Positions 56,690 to 64,000 of a stretch of 64,000 nt of DNA are shown one piece after another. The stretch lies in assembly GCF_014635885.1 (NCBI RefSeq), contig NZ_BMDR01000003.1, positions 248,001-312,000 on the forward strand, in the 5' to 3' direction. Each line of letters starts with the position of its first letter. The first letter of the stretch is position 1. Below the pieces are notes generated by a model. The model searched no databases, was not told where the DNA came from, and saw nothing but the letters and a program-made list of their open reading frames with translations. Made by a program: the position numbers and the translations under genes. The stretch comes from Acinetobacter vivianii (GTDB lineage: Bacteria > Pseudomonadota > Gammaproteobacteria > Pseudomonadales > Moraxellaceae).

Positions 56690-57085
56690 TCAGGCATACA
56701 TCGGTTTATTGTCATATAAACAAAATAAGCCATGAAGGCTCCGATACACCGCCCACGCCCATGCAGCAAATAAAAATGCCAATCCAATAAAAAATATCAA
56801 AGATGCATGATCATCAGAAAATGGAATACCGAGTTCCTGATGAAATAGTGCCAGTGCAAGTACAGCTAGGGTCAATAGATTCCACAGGCAGCACCACCAA
56901 AAGGTACGGATTTGCCAAGTAAAATGGCTATCGAGTAGCGTTCCTTTAACCTCTTTACGTTTGATATAGTTCAGCATTAAAGCAATGATGGCGAGTAAGC
57001 CGCCCGTGAAGCTTGAAATAAGATAAAAGATATATAAAACATAGGTCAGACCGCGATATGCCTTTTGATCAACAACATGATCCAT
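56690..57085 (-). CDS. DUF4870-family membrane protein, copy 1
   Basis: 131 residues, about four helices, with the family pattern GLTYVLYIFYLISSFTGGLLAIIALMLNYIKR and DSHFTWQIRTFWWC. Ends with YDNKPMYA. A paralogue lies immediately upstream (57219-57611), sharing the WQIRTFWW core. Function unknown. Confidence 0.8.
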   Translation of the reverse strand: MDHVVDQKAYRGLTYVLYIFYLISSFTGGLLAIIALMLNYIKRKEVKGTLLDSHFTWQIRTFWWCCLWNLLTLAVLALALFHQELGIPFSDDHASLIFFIGLAFLFAAWAWAVYRSLHGLFCLYDNKPMYA

Positions 57086-57167
57086 TAAAACCCTCTTTTA
57101 AATTTTTCTTCGTTTTTCAATTCAATCAAAGTGATAAAAATATAATTTACAACTTAATCATTTTTAT

Positions 57168-57205
57168 AAAAAAGAAGGCTGATTAAAACCAACTCATCAG
57201 CCTTC
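57168..57205 (-). terminator. Terminator of DUF4870 copy 2
   Basis: On the minus strand GAAGGCTGAT pairs with ATCAGCCTTC and a T6 run follows; 14 bases after the stop. Confidence 0.85.
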
Positions 57206-57218
57206 GGATGCTTATAAC

Positions 57219-57611
57219 TTACTGGTACATCGGTTTATTGTCATTTAAGGCAATCAAACCGCGAATCGCACGATAGACAATCCATACCCATGCGCCAAAA
57301 ATGACTGCAAAAGCAAATGTTGTTGCAGAAATAGCCACACCCGCAAAGGCAGTACCATTATCTCCCGTTAAAAACAGGAACGAGAACGGAATAAAGGCAA
57401 TAATATTCCAAGCCAAATACCACCAGAAGGTACGGATTTGCCAAGTAAAGTGGCTTTCAAAAATCGAACCTTGTACATCACTACGTTTTACATAGTTAAT
57501 AATCAAGGCAATAATCGCCAATAAACCACCAGAAAAAATCGCAATGATATAAAGCACATACAGCACCAAAGTCAAAGTACGATTTGGATCTTGATCAACG
57601 GAATAATTCAT
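57219..57611 (-). CDS. DUF4870-family membrane protein, copy 2
   Basis: 130 residues, four helices, similar to copy 1 throughout (TLVLYVLYIIAIFSGGLLAIIALIINYVKRS and SHFTWQIRTFWWYLAWN, ending NDNKPMYQ). It has its own terminator, so the tandem copies are separate transcripts. Function unknown. Confidence 0.8.
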   Translation of the reverse strand: MNYSVDQDPNRTLTLVLYVLYIIAIFSGGLLAIIALIINYVKRSDVQGSIFESHFTWQIRTFWWYLAWNIIAFIPFSFLFLTGDNGTAFAGVAISATTFAFAVIFGAWVWIVYRAIRGLIALNDNKPMYQ

Positions 57612-57644
57612 TTTTTATTTATCTCCAGCGTCAAACTCCCTCAA

Positions 57645-58262
57645 TTAGTAAAACACATTGAGCGGAGAAATTAACCAACATATCAACAATATATGGAAGA
57701 CTATGGTACAGAAATAAATCTTACGAAACGGTTGTTTTTGTGTTTTATGTCTCAGTTTTTGCTGAGCAAGCCAACCTGCGCACCATCCACCCAAAGAGTC
57801 CACAATATGCAAGGTCTGTTCGGGAATACGGCGGTTGCCCAATTGGGCTGCCTCTTTGTCTTGTGCATAAAGCCAATAACTCAAGACATTCATCAAACTG
57901 ACAAATAACAAGGTATATGGCGGCAACAATTTGCTAAAGCTTGCGACCACCATAAAGACGATATAAATCACGATCGCAATCTGCATCGCTGACCAAGGTT
58001 TAGAGGCTGTTGGTTTTGCAGGTTTGGCTTTATGCTCAAACACTTGCGAGGCTTTTAAGTACACCGCCTGCTGAGCGCGATAGCGACCGCGCTCATCCAG
58101 AATCACCACATATTCCAGCGCACAGCCAACAAGTGGACGTGGCCCCGTACGAGCAAAGTCTTTAATATGAATAAAAACACGTTGTTTTTGTGGGTCATTG
58201 GGCTGAATAAAGCCATAGCCTTTATCATCAAACCATTCAACTAATCGACCTTGATCTCGCAT
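57645..58262 (-). CDS. Cold-shock domain fused to DUF1294 membrane protein
   Basis: 205 residues: N-terminal cold-shock fold (GRLVEWFDDKGYGFIQPND, about residues 5-23, then VFIHIKDF) able to bind single-stranded nucleic acid, a short linker (residues ~75-90) and a C-terminal DUF1294 domain with about four helices (IVIYIVFMVVASF; VSLMNVLSYWLYAQDKEAA; SLGGWCAGWLAQ). The combination tethers a nucleic-acid-binding domain to the membrane. Function unknown; seen in other gammaproteobacteria. Confidence 0.86.
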   Translation of the reverse strand: MRDQGRLVEWFDDKGYGFIQPNDPQKQRVFIHIKDFARTGPRPLVGCALEYVVILDERGRYRAQQAVYLKASQVFEHKAKPAKPTASKPWSAMQIAIVIYIVFMVVASFSKLLPPYTLLFVSLMNVLSYWLYAQDKEAAQLGNRRIPEQTLHIVDSLGGWCAGWLAQQKLRHKTQKQPFRKIYFCTIVFHILLICWLISPLNVFY

Positions 58263-58271
58263 GATACTTTC

Positions 58272-59222
58272 CTAAGCTGTGATTCGTTGTAGACGGTCTT
58301 GCAACATCATGCGCATTTCCAGCGGATTTTTTTGCAAAATATCATCGCCAGTACGCCCATGCTCGGCGTTTTTCTGGGCAACCTGCAAACGCATACTCCA
58401 GAAACGACAAGCCGCCATCGCCAAGAAAATGTTTAAACAAGCCAATTCATCCTCAGTCAGCGTCCGAATGGTCTGATAAGCATTCAAAAAGGCATCTGCC
58501 TTGGCTTGATCAAGATGGGCTTGCGGATAAGCGGTACAGAAGTCATTGATACTAATCGCAATATCAAATAACCATTCATCCTGATTCAATTCATAAAAAT
58601 CAAGGATACCTTGCAACTGGTCGCCTTCAAATAAAGTATTGTCTCTGAATAAATCTGAATGAATAAAACCGGTAGGACGATCTGGATGCTGTTGCGTGAT
58701 CTGCGCAAACTGCTGAAAAACCTGTGCCAATAAAGTCTGATCTTCCACATTCATTTGTGGTTTAAGCTGTGCTGCGACCTCTGACCAGTATTGATGATTA
58801 CGATTAAAATCCCGTTCTAAAGGAAAGTCCTGCAAAGCCAAATGCAATTTTGCCTGCGCCTGTGCAATCGCCTGAATTTGGATAATACTGGCATCTTCAG
58901 GATGCTCGCCCATCAAACGCGGTGCAATTTGTGCAGGCTTATCGGCAATGCTATGAATTGCCTGACCACTATGCTTTAACGGCACTGCCACTGGCACACC
59001 CGCTTGCCCCAAACAATCCAGTACAGGCACCAGTTCGCCTGCCCCTTCAGCATCTAACTCTTCAAAAACCGTCAAAACATATTGTTTCTGTGATTGATCC
59101 ACCAAAAAGTAATTGGTGTTTTGAATACCGCCTTGGATTGGAATCAGATCAATCACTGCTAAACCATAAGGTTCGGCAAAGGCTTGAACTTCTTCTAAAC
59201 TCAACGGGGTATAAACCGACAT
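58272..59222 (-). CDS. thrB: Homoserine kinase (ThrB2, protein-kinase-like)
   Basis: Phosphorylates homoserine in threonine synthesis. 316 residues from ATG 59222 of the aminoglycoside-phosphotransferase-like type found in pseudomonads and Acinetobacter. Seen: QGGIQNTNYFL (nucleotide loop, about residues 30-40), catalytic HSDLFRDNTLFEG (about 187-199) and Mg-binding GILDFYELNQDEW. The longer frame to 59276 is not needed. It lies 9 bases downstream of a cold-shock gene's end in the same direction. Confidence 0.93.
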   Translation of the reverse strand: MSVYTPLSLEEVQAFAEPYGLAVIDLIPIQGGIQNTNYFLVDQSQKQYVLTVFEELDAEGAGELVPVLDCLGQAGVPVAVPLKHSGQAIHSIADKPAQIAPRLMGEHPEDASIIQIQAIAQAQAKLHLALQDFPLERDFNRNHQYWSEVAAQLKPQMNVEDQTLLAQVFQQFAQITQQHPDRPTGFIHSDLFRDNTLFEGDQLQGILDFYELNQDEWLFDIAISINDFCTAYPQAHLDQAKADAFLNAYQTIRTLTEDELACLNIFLAMAACRFWSMRLQVAQKNAEHGRTGDDILQKNPLEMRMMLQDRLQRITA

Positions 59223-59323
59223 GGAAAACCTGCAAAAAATAGCTGTGAAGTTTGATAGAATACCTGTTCCCTCCATGAAGGTGTAGCACCCCTTTCTTTA
59301 TTGGCGATTTTTTGGAAAATTTT

Positions 59324-60082
59324 ATGCTCGCAAAACGTATTATCCCTTGCTTAGATGTTGATAATGGTCGAGTCGTCAAAGGCGTTCAATTCCTTGATAT
59401 TCGTGACGCAGGTGACCCTGTTGAAGTTGCCCGTCGTTACAACGAACAAGGCGCCGATGAAATTACCTTTTTAGATATTACTGCTACCCATCATGGACGC
59501 GACACCACATACCGTACAGTTGAACGAATGGCAGAAAGCGTTTTCGTTCCTTTAACTGTGGGTGGTGGTGTCCGTAAAGTTGAAGATATCCGTTTATTGC
59601 TCAATGCAGGTGCCGATAAAGTCAGTATTAACTCGGCAGCAGTATTTACTCCTGAGTTTGTACAGGAAGCATCGCAACGCTTTGGCGCACAATGTATCGT
59701 GGTTGCGATTGATGCCAAAAAAACTGGCGAAAATAAATGGGAAATTTTCACTCACGGTGGTCGTAAACCGACAGGCATCGATGCAATTGAGTGGGCGGTA
59801 AAAATGGCAGACTTTGGTGCAGGCGAATTACTGATTACCAGTATGGATGCCGATGGAACCAAAGCAGGCTATGACATTGCATTAATGCGTCAGATCAATG
59901 ATCGTGTCAATATTCCAACCATCGCCTCAGGCGGCGTAGGGAATTTACAACATTTGGCTGACGGCATCTTAAAAGGCGGTGCCGATGCTGTACTTGCTGC
60001 CTCTATTTTCCACTTTGGTCAGCATACCATTCCAGAAGCCAAACAATTCCTTGCAGCACAAGGCATTGAGATGCGTCTCTGA
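59324..60082 (+). CDS. hisF: Imidazole glycerol phosphate synthase, cyclase subunit
   Basis: TIM-barrel subunit that uses HisH-made ammonia to close the imidazole ring. 252 residues from ATG 59324 giving the standard start [20 protein letters not shown]; a TTG four codons upstream is not required. Phosphate-binding loops [10 protein letters not shown] and ASGGVGN, catalytic Asp in [14 protein letters not shown]. Terminator at 60105. Confidence 0.96.
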   Translation: MLAKRIIPCLDVDNGRVVKGVQFLDIRDAGDPVEVARRYNEQGADEITFLDITATHHGRDTTYRTVERMAESVFVPLTVGGGVRKVEDIRLLLNAGADKVSINSAAVFTPEFVQEASQRFGAQCIVVAIDAKKTGENKWEIFTHGGRKPTGIDAIEWAVKMADFGAGELLITSMDADGTKAGYDIALMRQINDRVNIPTIASGGVGNLQHLADGILKGGADAVLAASIFHFGQHTIPEAKQFLAAQGIEMRL

Positions 60083-60104
60083 TTCATAATTGATAGAACA
60101 AATG

Positions 60105-60130
60105 AACCTCTCACTTGAGAGGTTTTTTTA
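60105..60130 (+). terminator. Rho-independent terminator of hisF
   Basis: Stem AACCTCTCA / TGAGAGGTT with T7, 22 bases after the stop. Confidence 0.9.
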
Positions 60131-60150
60131 TTCAAAGTATTTTTATAGAC

Positions 60151-60174
60151 AAAAAAATACCTTGCTGAGCAAGG
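60151..60174 (-). terminator. Rho-independent terminator on the minus strand
   Basis: Stem CCTTGC / GCAAGG with loop TCA, then TATTTTTTT on the minus strand. Confidence 0.8.
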
Positions 60175-60386
60175 CAAGAAACTGCGTTATACAACGCTAG
60201 AAGGTAACAGAAACATATCCATTTTGAGCAAAATACAGTCAAATATCATGCTTGAGCTAAATTAGCGATTAAATGCGCAGAAATATTGACATTAAAAACC
60301 AGTTTTATTGACAATTCACGACGAAAGCCTTTTTCCTTCGTCATGCATTGCCGATAAAAACCACACTTTCTCTTTGTTTCTCAACG

Positions 60387-61031
60387 CTAAGCGACCGCAT
60401 CATTTTGTTCATTTTCTGCTTGCACTGCTGTGACCAGTTTTGGCTTGTGCTCCACCCACTTGGCAGGAAAGACTGATTCAATCGCTTGAGTGAGCGTTTT
60501 AGACAACGCTGCTGGTAATGGCAGACCTAATGGATTGGCTTCTTTTAAATCTGCTGAAGAAACTACACGGGTTCCCATCACATAATCAAACCACGGTCGG
60601 GTGACGCACCAGTTGGCATCCTGATTTGAGTTCATGTGATGATCATAGTGCCAAGGAATTGTTCGTTTGGCCCAATCAGGTTCCAAGTGGGCACGACGAT
60701 GGACATAATAATAGTTGCCTGCACTATAAAGCGCTGCCAGAGACATTCCCTTTGAAATGGGATAAAACGCAATACTCGCCACTCCAGCCACCACAGCCAA
60801 TGACATGATTTCATTACGTGTCCGCCAGTGATCGACACCTTCTACATAACAATCATCTGAAAATTGTTGCTTACGCACTTCACGATGATGTGCCCAATGT
60901 GATTCCATGCTTTTTGGCACAGGGCTGTAACGTGGCTGACCGGGACGATGTACACCATGCAAAATGTATTTATGTGCAAACCATTCAAATGCATTGGCTA
61001 CAGCCAAGCCTGCAATAAAACCCTTAATCAT
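60387..61031 (-). CDS. Fatty-acid hydroxylase/sterol desaturase superfamily protein
   Basis: 214 residues from ATG 61031 (GGAGAAAACC upstream; the longer frame from 61160 would overlap the divergent regulator). Membrane di-iron family with the His clusters HKYILH (about residues 21-26), HWAHH, HRRAH and HYDHH, which bind two iron atoms and act on C-H bonds of lipids, sterols or carotenoids. Substrate unknown. It is divergent from an AraC-family gene, which is probably its regulator. Confidence 0.85.
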   Translation of the reverse strand: MIKGFIAGLAVANAFEWFAHKYILHGVHRPGQPRYSPVPKSMESHWAHHREVRKQQFSDDCYVEGVDHWRTRNEIMSLAVVAGVASIAFYPISKGMSLAALYSAGNYYYVHRRAHLEPDWAKRTIPWHYDHHMNSNQDANWCVTRPWFDYVMGTRVVSSADLKEANPLGLPLPAALSKTLTQAIESVFPAKWVEHKPKLVTAVQAENEQNDAVA

Positions 61032-61146
61032 GGTTTTCTCCAAATGTTTCCTTATTTTTATTAAAGATATAAATTTTTGTAGGCGAAGTATTGACGATAC
61101 GATATATTTATATTGACAAAACACGACAGAATAAGAGGCGCACAGG

Positions 61147-62154
61147 ATGTCGCAACTCAAAAACTATACAGGCTCTGTTTTTGGTGGTTTGGGGCATTTA
61201 TTAAAAGCCTATTGCGAAGCAGAAAATATTTTAATTCCTGAACAATTACAAAAAGTTCAAAATCTGGAACGTTTTGATTATGTGATCTGGCGCGACCTGC
61301 TGGAAGATCTTAACCGCCTACATCCCAAAGCGGGTCTAGGACTGGATATTGCGGCTTATGTGCAACCTAAACACTTGGGTATTATTGCCTATTTGGCCTT
61401 GTCCTGTGAAAATCTAGGTGAAGCTTTGGCGCGTTATCATGATTTCCATCGCCTGATTTATGATGGCAGCCCATTGCTGGTCGAGTTAGGACTTCCCTAT
61501 GGTTCGATTCGCTGGGAAGCGCCTGAACCTCATCCAACCCAGTTGACCGATGAAATTGCCATTGCGTTGATGGTGCAATTTCTGAAACTGTTTATGTCTG
61601 GAGACAGCATTCATTTACATGAAGTACATTTCGTCAATCCAGCACCTAAAAATATCAGTATTTATGAACAGTATTTTCACTGCAAAGTCCGCTTTGACCA
61701 GCCTAAAACACAACTCCTGATTCCTGTCAGCGAAGCATTTAAGCCGTTACGTACGGGTGATCATACCTTGCAGCAATTACTGCTACAGCAAGCCCAAGCC
61801 TTGTTGGACAAGCTACCAAACTCCACACAACTGGATCAGCGTTTACAGCATGCCATTTTGACAGGGCTGCAAAAAAACCAATATCAGCTTGATTTTATCG
61901 CAGAAAAACTAGGACTTTCGGTACGTCAATTACAACGCCATTTACAACAACAGCGCACCACTTTTCAGGAACGGGTGCAGCAAGTCCGTTTTATGCTGGC
62001 AACCGAATATTTAAAAGATCCGCACCTCAGTTTGCAGGAAATTGCGCTACTGCTGTGTTATTCCGAACAAAGCGCTTTTCAGCGTGCTTTTAAAATCTGG
62101 ACAGGACAAACCCCGCAACAGTGGCGGAACAACAACACTATTTACAATTCTTAA
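61147..62154 (+). CDS. AraC-family regulator with arabinose-binding-like N-terminal domain
   Basis: 335 residues. N-terminal ~190 residues are the PF12625-type ligand-binding domain (KHLGIIAYLALSCENLGEAL), then AraC HTH (FIAEKLGLSVRQLQRHLQQQ and ALLLCYSEQSAFQRAFKIWTGQTPQQW). The family includes OruR/ArgR-like regulators of metabolic genes. Its start is 115 bases from the hydroxylase gene, so it most likely controls that gene. Confidence 0.9.
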   Translation: MSQLKNYTGSVFGGLGHLLKAYCEAENILIPEQLQKVQNLERFDYVIWRDLLEDLNRLHPKAGLGLDIAAYVQPKHLGIIAYLALSCENLGEALARYHDFHRLIYDGSPLLVELGLPYGSIRWEAPEPHPTQLTDEIAIALMVQFLKLFMSGDSIHLHEVHFVNPAPKNISIYEQYFHCKVRFDQPKTQLLIPVSEAFKPLRTGDHTLQQLLLQQAQALLDKLPNSTQLDQRLQHAILTGLQKNQYQLDFIAEKLGLSVRQLQRHLQQQRTTFQERVQQVRFMLATEYLKDPHLSLQEIALLLCYSEQSAFQRAFKIWTGQTPQQWRNNNTIYNS

Positions 62155-62330
62155 TAAAATTACCCATGAACTAACGGTTTCACAACTGACCCTTTTGCTT
62201 GCACGTTTTATACAAGAGCCTATATACCTTTGTGAAATAGTTCACATTTTTTCACTAGGTTGACACATATCCATAATAAATTTTTGGATGCTTGCTTTTT
62301 TATTTTTTAAAAACATGTTTGGTGATAACA

Positions 62331-63020
62331 ATGAACAAATATTTAGCAGAATTTCTTGGAACTTTTTGGCTTGTTTTTGGTGGTTGTGGTAGTGCTGTCC
62401 TTGCAGCAGCATTTCCAGAACTTGGGATCGGCTTTCTAGGTGTTGCGCTTGCTTTTGGTTTAACTGTTTTAACAGGTGCTTATGCTTTTGGCCATATTTC
62501 AGGTGGTCACTTTAACCCTGCGGTCAGCGTTGGCTTATGGGTAGGTGGACGTTTTGATGCCAAAGACCTCGTGCCTTATATCATCTCTCAAGTCATTGGT
62601 GGTGCGCTTGCCGCGTTCGTTCTGTACATTATCGTACAAGGTCAGGCAGGTTTTGCTGGTACAGGTGGCTTCGCAACCAACGGTTATGGCGAACTTTCTC
62701 CAAACCATTTCTCTGTCGCATCTGCATTCCTGATTGAAGTAGTCCTTACGGCGTTCTTCCTGATCGTGATTATGGGTGCAACAGATCGTCGTGCGCCTGC
62801 TGGTTTTGCACCAATCGCGATTGGTTTGGCGCTTACGTTAATCCACTTGATCAGTATTCCTGTGACCAACACATCAGTTAACCCTGCACGTAGTACAGCG
62901 GTTGCTTTATTTGCTGAAACTGCTGCGCTTAGCCAACTCTGGTTGTTCTGGGTTGCACCAATTATCGGTGCGATTATCGGTGCAGTGATCTACAAGGTCG
63001 TGGGCAGCGAGAAAAACTAA
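62331..63020 (+). CDS. aqpZ: Aquaporin Z
   Basis: 229 residues from ATG 62331 (TTGGTGAT upstream); the longer frame to 62292 has no support. Six helices, both NPA motifs ([11 protein letters not shown] about residues 60-70 and TSVNPARST about 182-190), and the arginine after the second NPA, typical of water-selective AqpZ. Passes water, and perhaps small solutes. Ends at a strong terminator. Confidence 0.95.
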   Translation: MNKYLAEFLGTFWLVFGGCGSAVLAAAFPELGIGFLGVALAFGLTVLTGAYAFGHISGGHFNPAVSVGLWVGGRFDAKDLVPYIISQVIGGALAAFVLYIIVQGQAGFAGTGGFATNGYGELSPNHFSVASAFLIEVVLTAFFLIVIMGATDRRAPAGFAPIAIGLALTLIHLISIPVTNTSVNPARSTAVALFAETAALSQLWLFWVAPIIGAIIGAVIYKVVGSEKN

Positions 63021-63035
63021 GTTCCAACACGCCAT

Positions 63036-63066
63036 AAAAAAACAGCCTTTATCGGCTGTTTTTTTA
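63036..63066. terminator. Bidirectional terminator
   Basis: Stem AAAAAACAGCC / GGCTGTTTTTTT with loop TTTATC, between aqpZ and the convergent small gene. Confidence 0.93.
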
Positions 63067-63067
63067 T

Positions 63068-63310
63068 TTATAAAAATGGGTTTTCAATTTCCTGTTCTAG
63101 TTGGCGTTCAATTTGCTCAGGCAACTCCTGTTTCTCCAAAGCCGCCACCACATCATTGATAAAGCTTTGTAATGCCTTTGCAGTTTTTAAACCTGCCTGA
63201 TCTTTGGTAATTTGCAGATTGCCATATAAGCTCACGCAATCGACCTGATTTTCTAGGGTCAGATCATAGATTGCTGAAGACTCATCTCCATTTTCAAAAG
63301 GCTTAAACAT
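63068..63310 (-). CDS. Small protein of unknown function
   Basis: 80 residues from ATG 63310, preceded by GAGGGGGAA; a longer frame (63358) is not supported by a site. Acidic protein with pattern DCVSLYGNLQITKDQAGLKTAKALQSFINDVVAALEKQ, seemingly alpha/beta with a helical C-terminus. No domain recognised. It lies 68 bases downstream of the endonuclease gene on the same strand and may share its transcript. Confidence 0.68.
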   Translation of the reverse strand: MFKPFENGDESSAIYDLTLENQVDCVSLYGNLQITKDQAGLKTAKALQSFINDVVAALEKQELPEQIERQLEQEIENPFL

Positions 63311-63378
63311 CTTTTCCCCCTCATTATTGTTGTATATAAAACAACATGGGCCAAGCACAATGACTTTGCAAGCGTTTC

Positions 63379-64000
63379 TTATCGCAACATTTGTAAGAAA
63401 TACTGCACCAGTGCATTAATGAGCTGATTAATCATCACCTGTTTGGTCTCTTCATCAATTTGCGGGAATTTACTGCCCGTCGCCTCACTGGATTGTGAAC
63501 TAAATTGACGTTGTTGAGCCTGAATGGCATCGGTCTTGGCTTCTTCCGCACATTGACTTTGCCCATCCCAATGCGAATAACTAATGTCTTTATTTGGCTT
63601 CACTTGTTGTGCAGACAATGGAAGCTGATAGACATTACGTTTCTGTTGTTCGGTCAATTGTGGAAATAAATTAATCCCTAGTTTTTCTTCCAGATAGCAG
63701 ACACTTACCACTTTGACCTGTAGCGAATTATTGTTCGGGGCATAATATGCACCAATAATCCCCTGCTTGGGTAAATACACTGCTTTATACACGGCCGTCG
63801 GGACAATTACCCCTTTACCGATAGTTTTCAGACGCTTGCCTTCAAATATAGGGCCTGTCAGCACATAGGCATCTTTATGCTGTTTGGTCACCATCGAACG
63901 CACAGCTTCTTCCAATTTACGCCATACTTCCTGATTATTCTTAGGTGCTTGAGGCACCATATTGGCTAAGGAGAAACTGTCATATTGCGCTGCGGTATTA
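63379..64000 (-). CDS. DNA/RNA non-specific endonuclease, 5' end missing
   Basis: The frame is open from the right window edge to the stop at 63379, so the 5' part is outside. The visible C-terminal half carries the NUC-family pattern YDSFSLANMVPQ (where the family has S-N-x-x-P-Q) and NQEVWRKLEEAVRS with the conserved Asn-Trp-Leu-Glu positions, then a strand-rich middle (VIVPTAVYKAVYLP) and a low-complexity Gln/Ser-rich tail. The catalytic DRGH lies in the missing part. Probably exported nuclease; location unknown without the N-terminus. Confidence 0.8.
   Translation of the reverse strand, partial: NTAAQYDSFSLANMVPQAPKNNQEVWRKLEEAVRSMVTKQHKDAYVLTGPIFEGKRLKTIGKGVIVPTAVYKAVYLPKQGIIGAYYAPNNNSLQVKVVSVCYLEEKLGINLFPQLTEQQKRNVYQLPLSAQQVKPNKDISYSHWDGQSQCAEEAKTDAIQAQQRQFSSQSSEATGSKFPQIDEETKQVMINQLINALVQYFLQMLR

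Larger units (their letters stand above)
60083..60386. other. 304-base convergent intergenic region
   Basis: Between hisF and the fatty-acid-hydroxylase gene. Contains a terminator for each strand (60105-60130 and 60151-60174) and a small hairpin GCGTT/AACGC (60184-60197). The minus-strand 3' region is about 210 bases long, unusual for this window, with a candidate small RNA near its end. Confidence 0.55.

Overview
The window is chromosomal DNA of an Acinetobacter species (moderately AT-rich gammaproteobacterium, order Moraxellales). The best markers are a fatty acyl-CoA reductase closely matching Acr1 of A. baylyi, a czc metal-efflux cluster, an ompR-envZ pair, and his genes scattered with unrelated genes between them, as is usual in this genus. 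The two edges cut genes: ftsI on the left and a DNA/RNA non-specific endonuclease on the right. I saw no insertion sequence, prophage, CRISPR array or plasmid gene. Most of the window is core genome with small accessory patches.

Layout. 0-2.5 kb: start of the division/cell-wall cluster on the minus strand (rsmH-ftsL-ftsI). 2.7-4.4 kb: sulfate-binding protein and a small exported protein. 4.5-8.3 kb: gltX, tRNA-Ala(GGC), three identical tRNA-Glu(TTC) and an amino-acid permease. 8.3-11.7 kb: two uncharacterised proteins and a zinc-ribbon membrane protein. 11.7-20.1 kb: czc heavy-metal efflux cluster read leftwards (two czcI-like genes, a small exported peptide, czcC, czcB, czcA, czcD). 20.3-23.6 kb: two lipoproteins and ettA. 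23.9-26.3 kb: metY and acr1. 26.3-28.8 kb: an exported CYTH-like protein and a phytase-like lipoprotein. 29.4-37.0 kb: transporters (MHS-type MFS, CitMHS, AzlCD) with HD-domain, LysR, SDR and AraC genes. 37.2-42.1 kb: SulP-carbonic anhydrase fusion and tex. 42.5-44.7 kb: ompR-envZ. 44.7-47.6 kb: an island with one large NHL-repeat lipoprotein gene, bounded by a second, broken copy of the envZ 3' end. 47.9-50.6 kb: acetyl-CoA hydrolase/CoA-transferase, a methyltransferase and two tRNA-Phe. 50.7-60.1 kb: hisB, hisH, hisA and hisF interleaved with a DUF805 protein, a 3'-5' exonuclease, an XRE-cupin regulator with an EamA exporter, DUF4870 proteins, a cold-shock/DUF1294 protein and thrB. 60.4-64 kb: fatty-acid-hydroxylase-family protein with a divergent AraC regulator, aqpZ and the edge endonuclease.

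How genes work together. CzcCBA forms a tripartite proton-driven efflux pump and CzcD exports metal across the inner membrane; the czcI-like genes upstream share one promoter/operator element. The gltX/tRNA-Glu/tRNA-Ala cluster supplies charged tRNA. OmpR-EnvZ is an osmotic/envelope two-component system. HisB, HisH, HisA and HisF are four histidine-pathway enzymes, HisH and HisF forming one synthase. AraC-AzlC-AzlD looks like a regulator-plus-exporter operon.

The most noteworthy observations are the envZ 3'-end duplication that brackets the NHL lipoprotein gene, the pairing of an exported CYTH-like protein with a phytase-like lipoprotein, the duplicated czcI units with a shared inverted-repeat operator, the DUF805 protein ending in a pilin-like helix, and the paired inverted repeats between the XRE-cupin regulator and its divergent exporter. 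None of these amounts by itself to a proven new system; the envZ-linked island is the strongest sign of recent gene acquisition.
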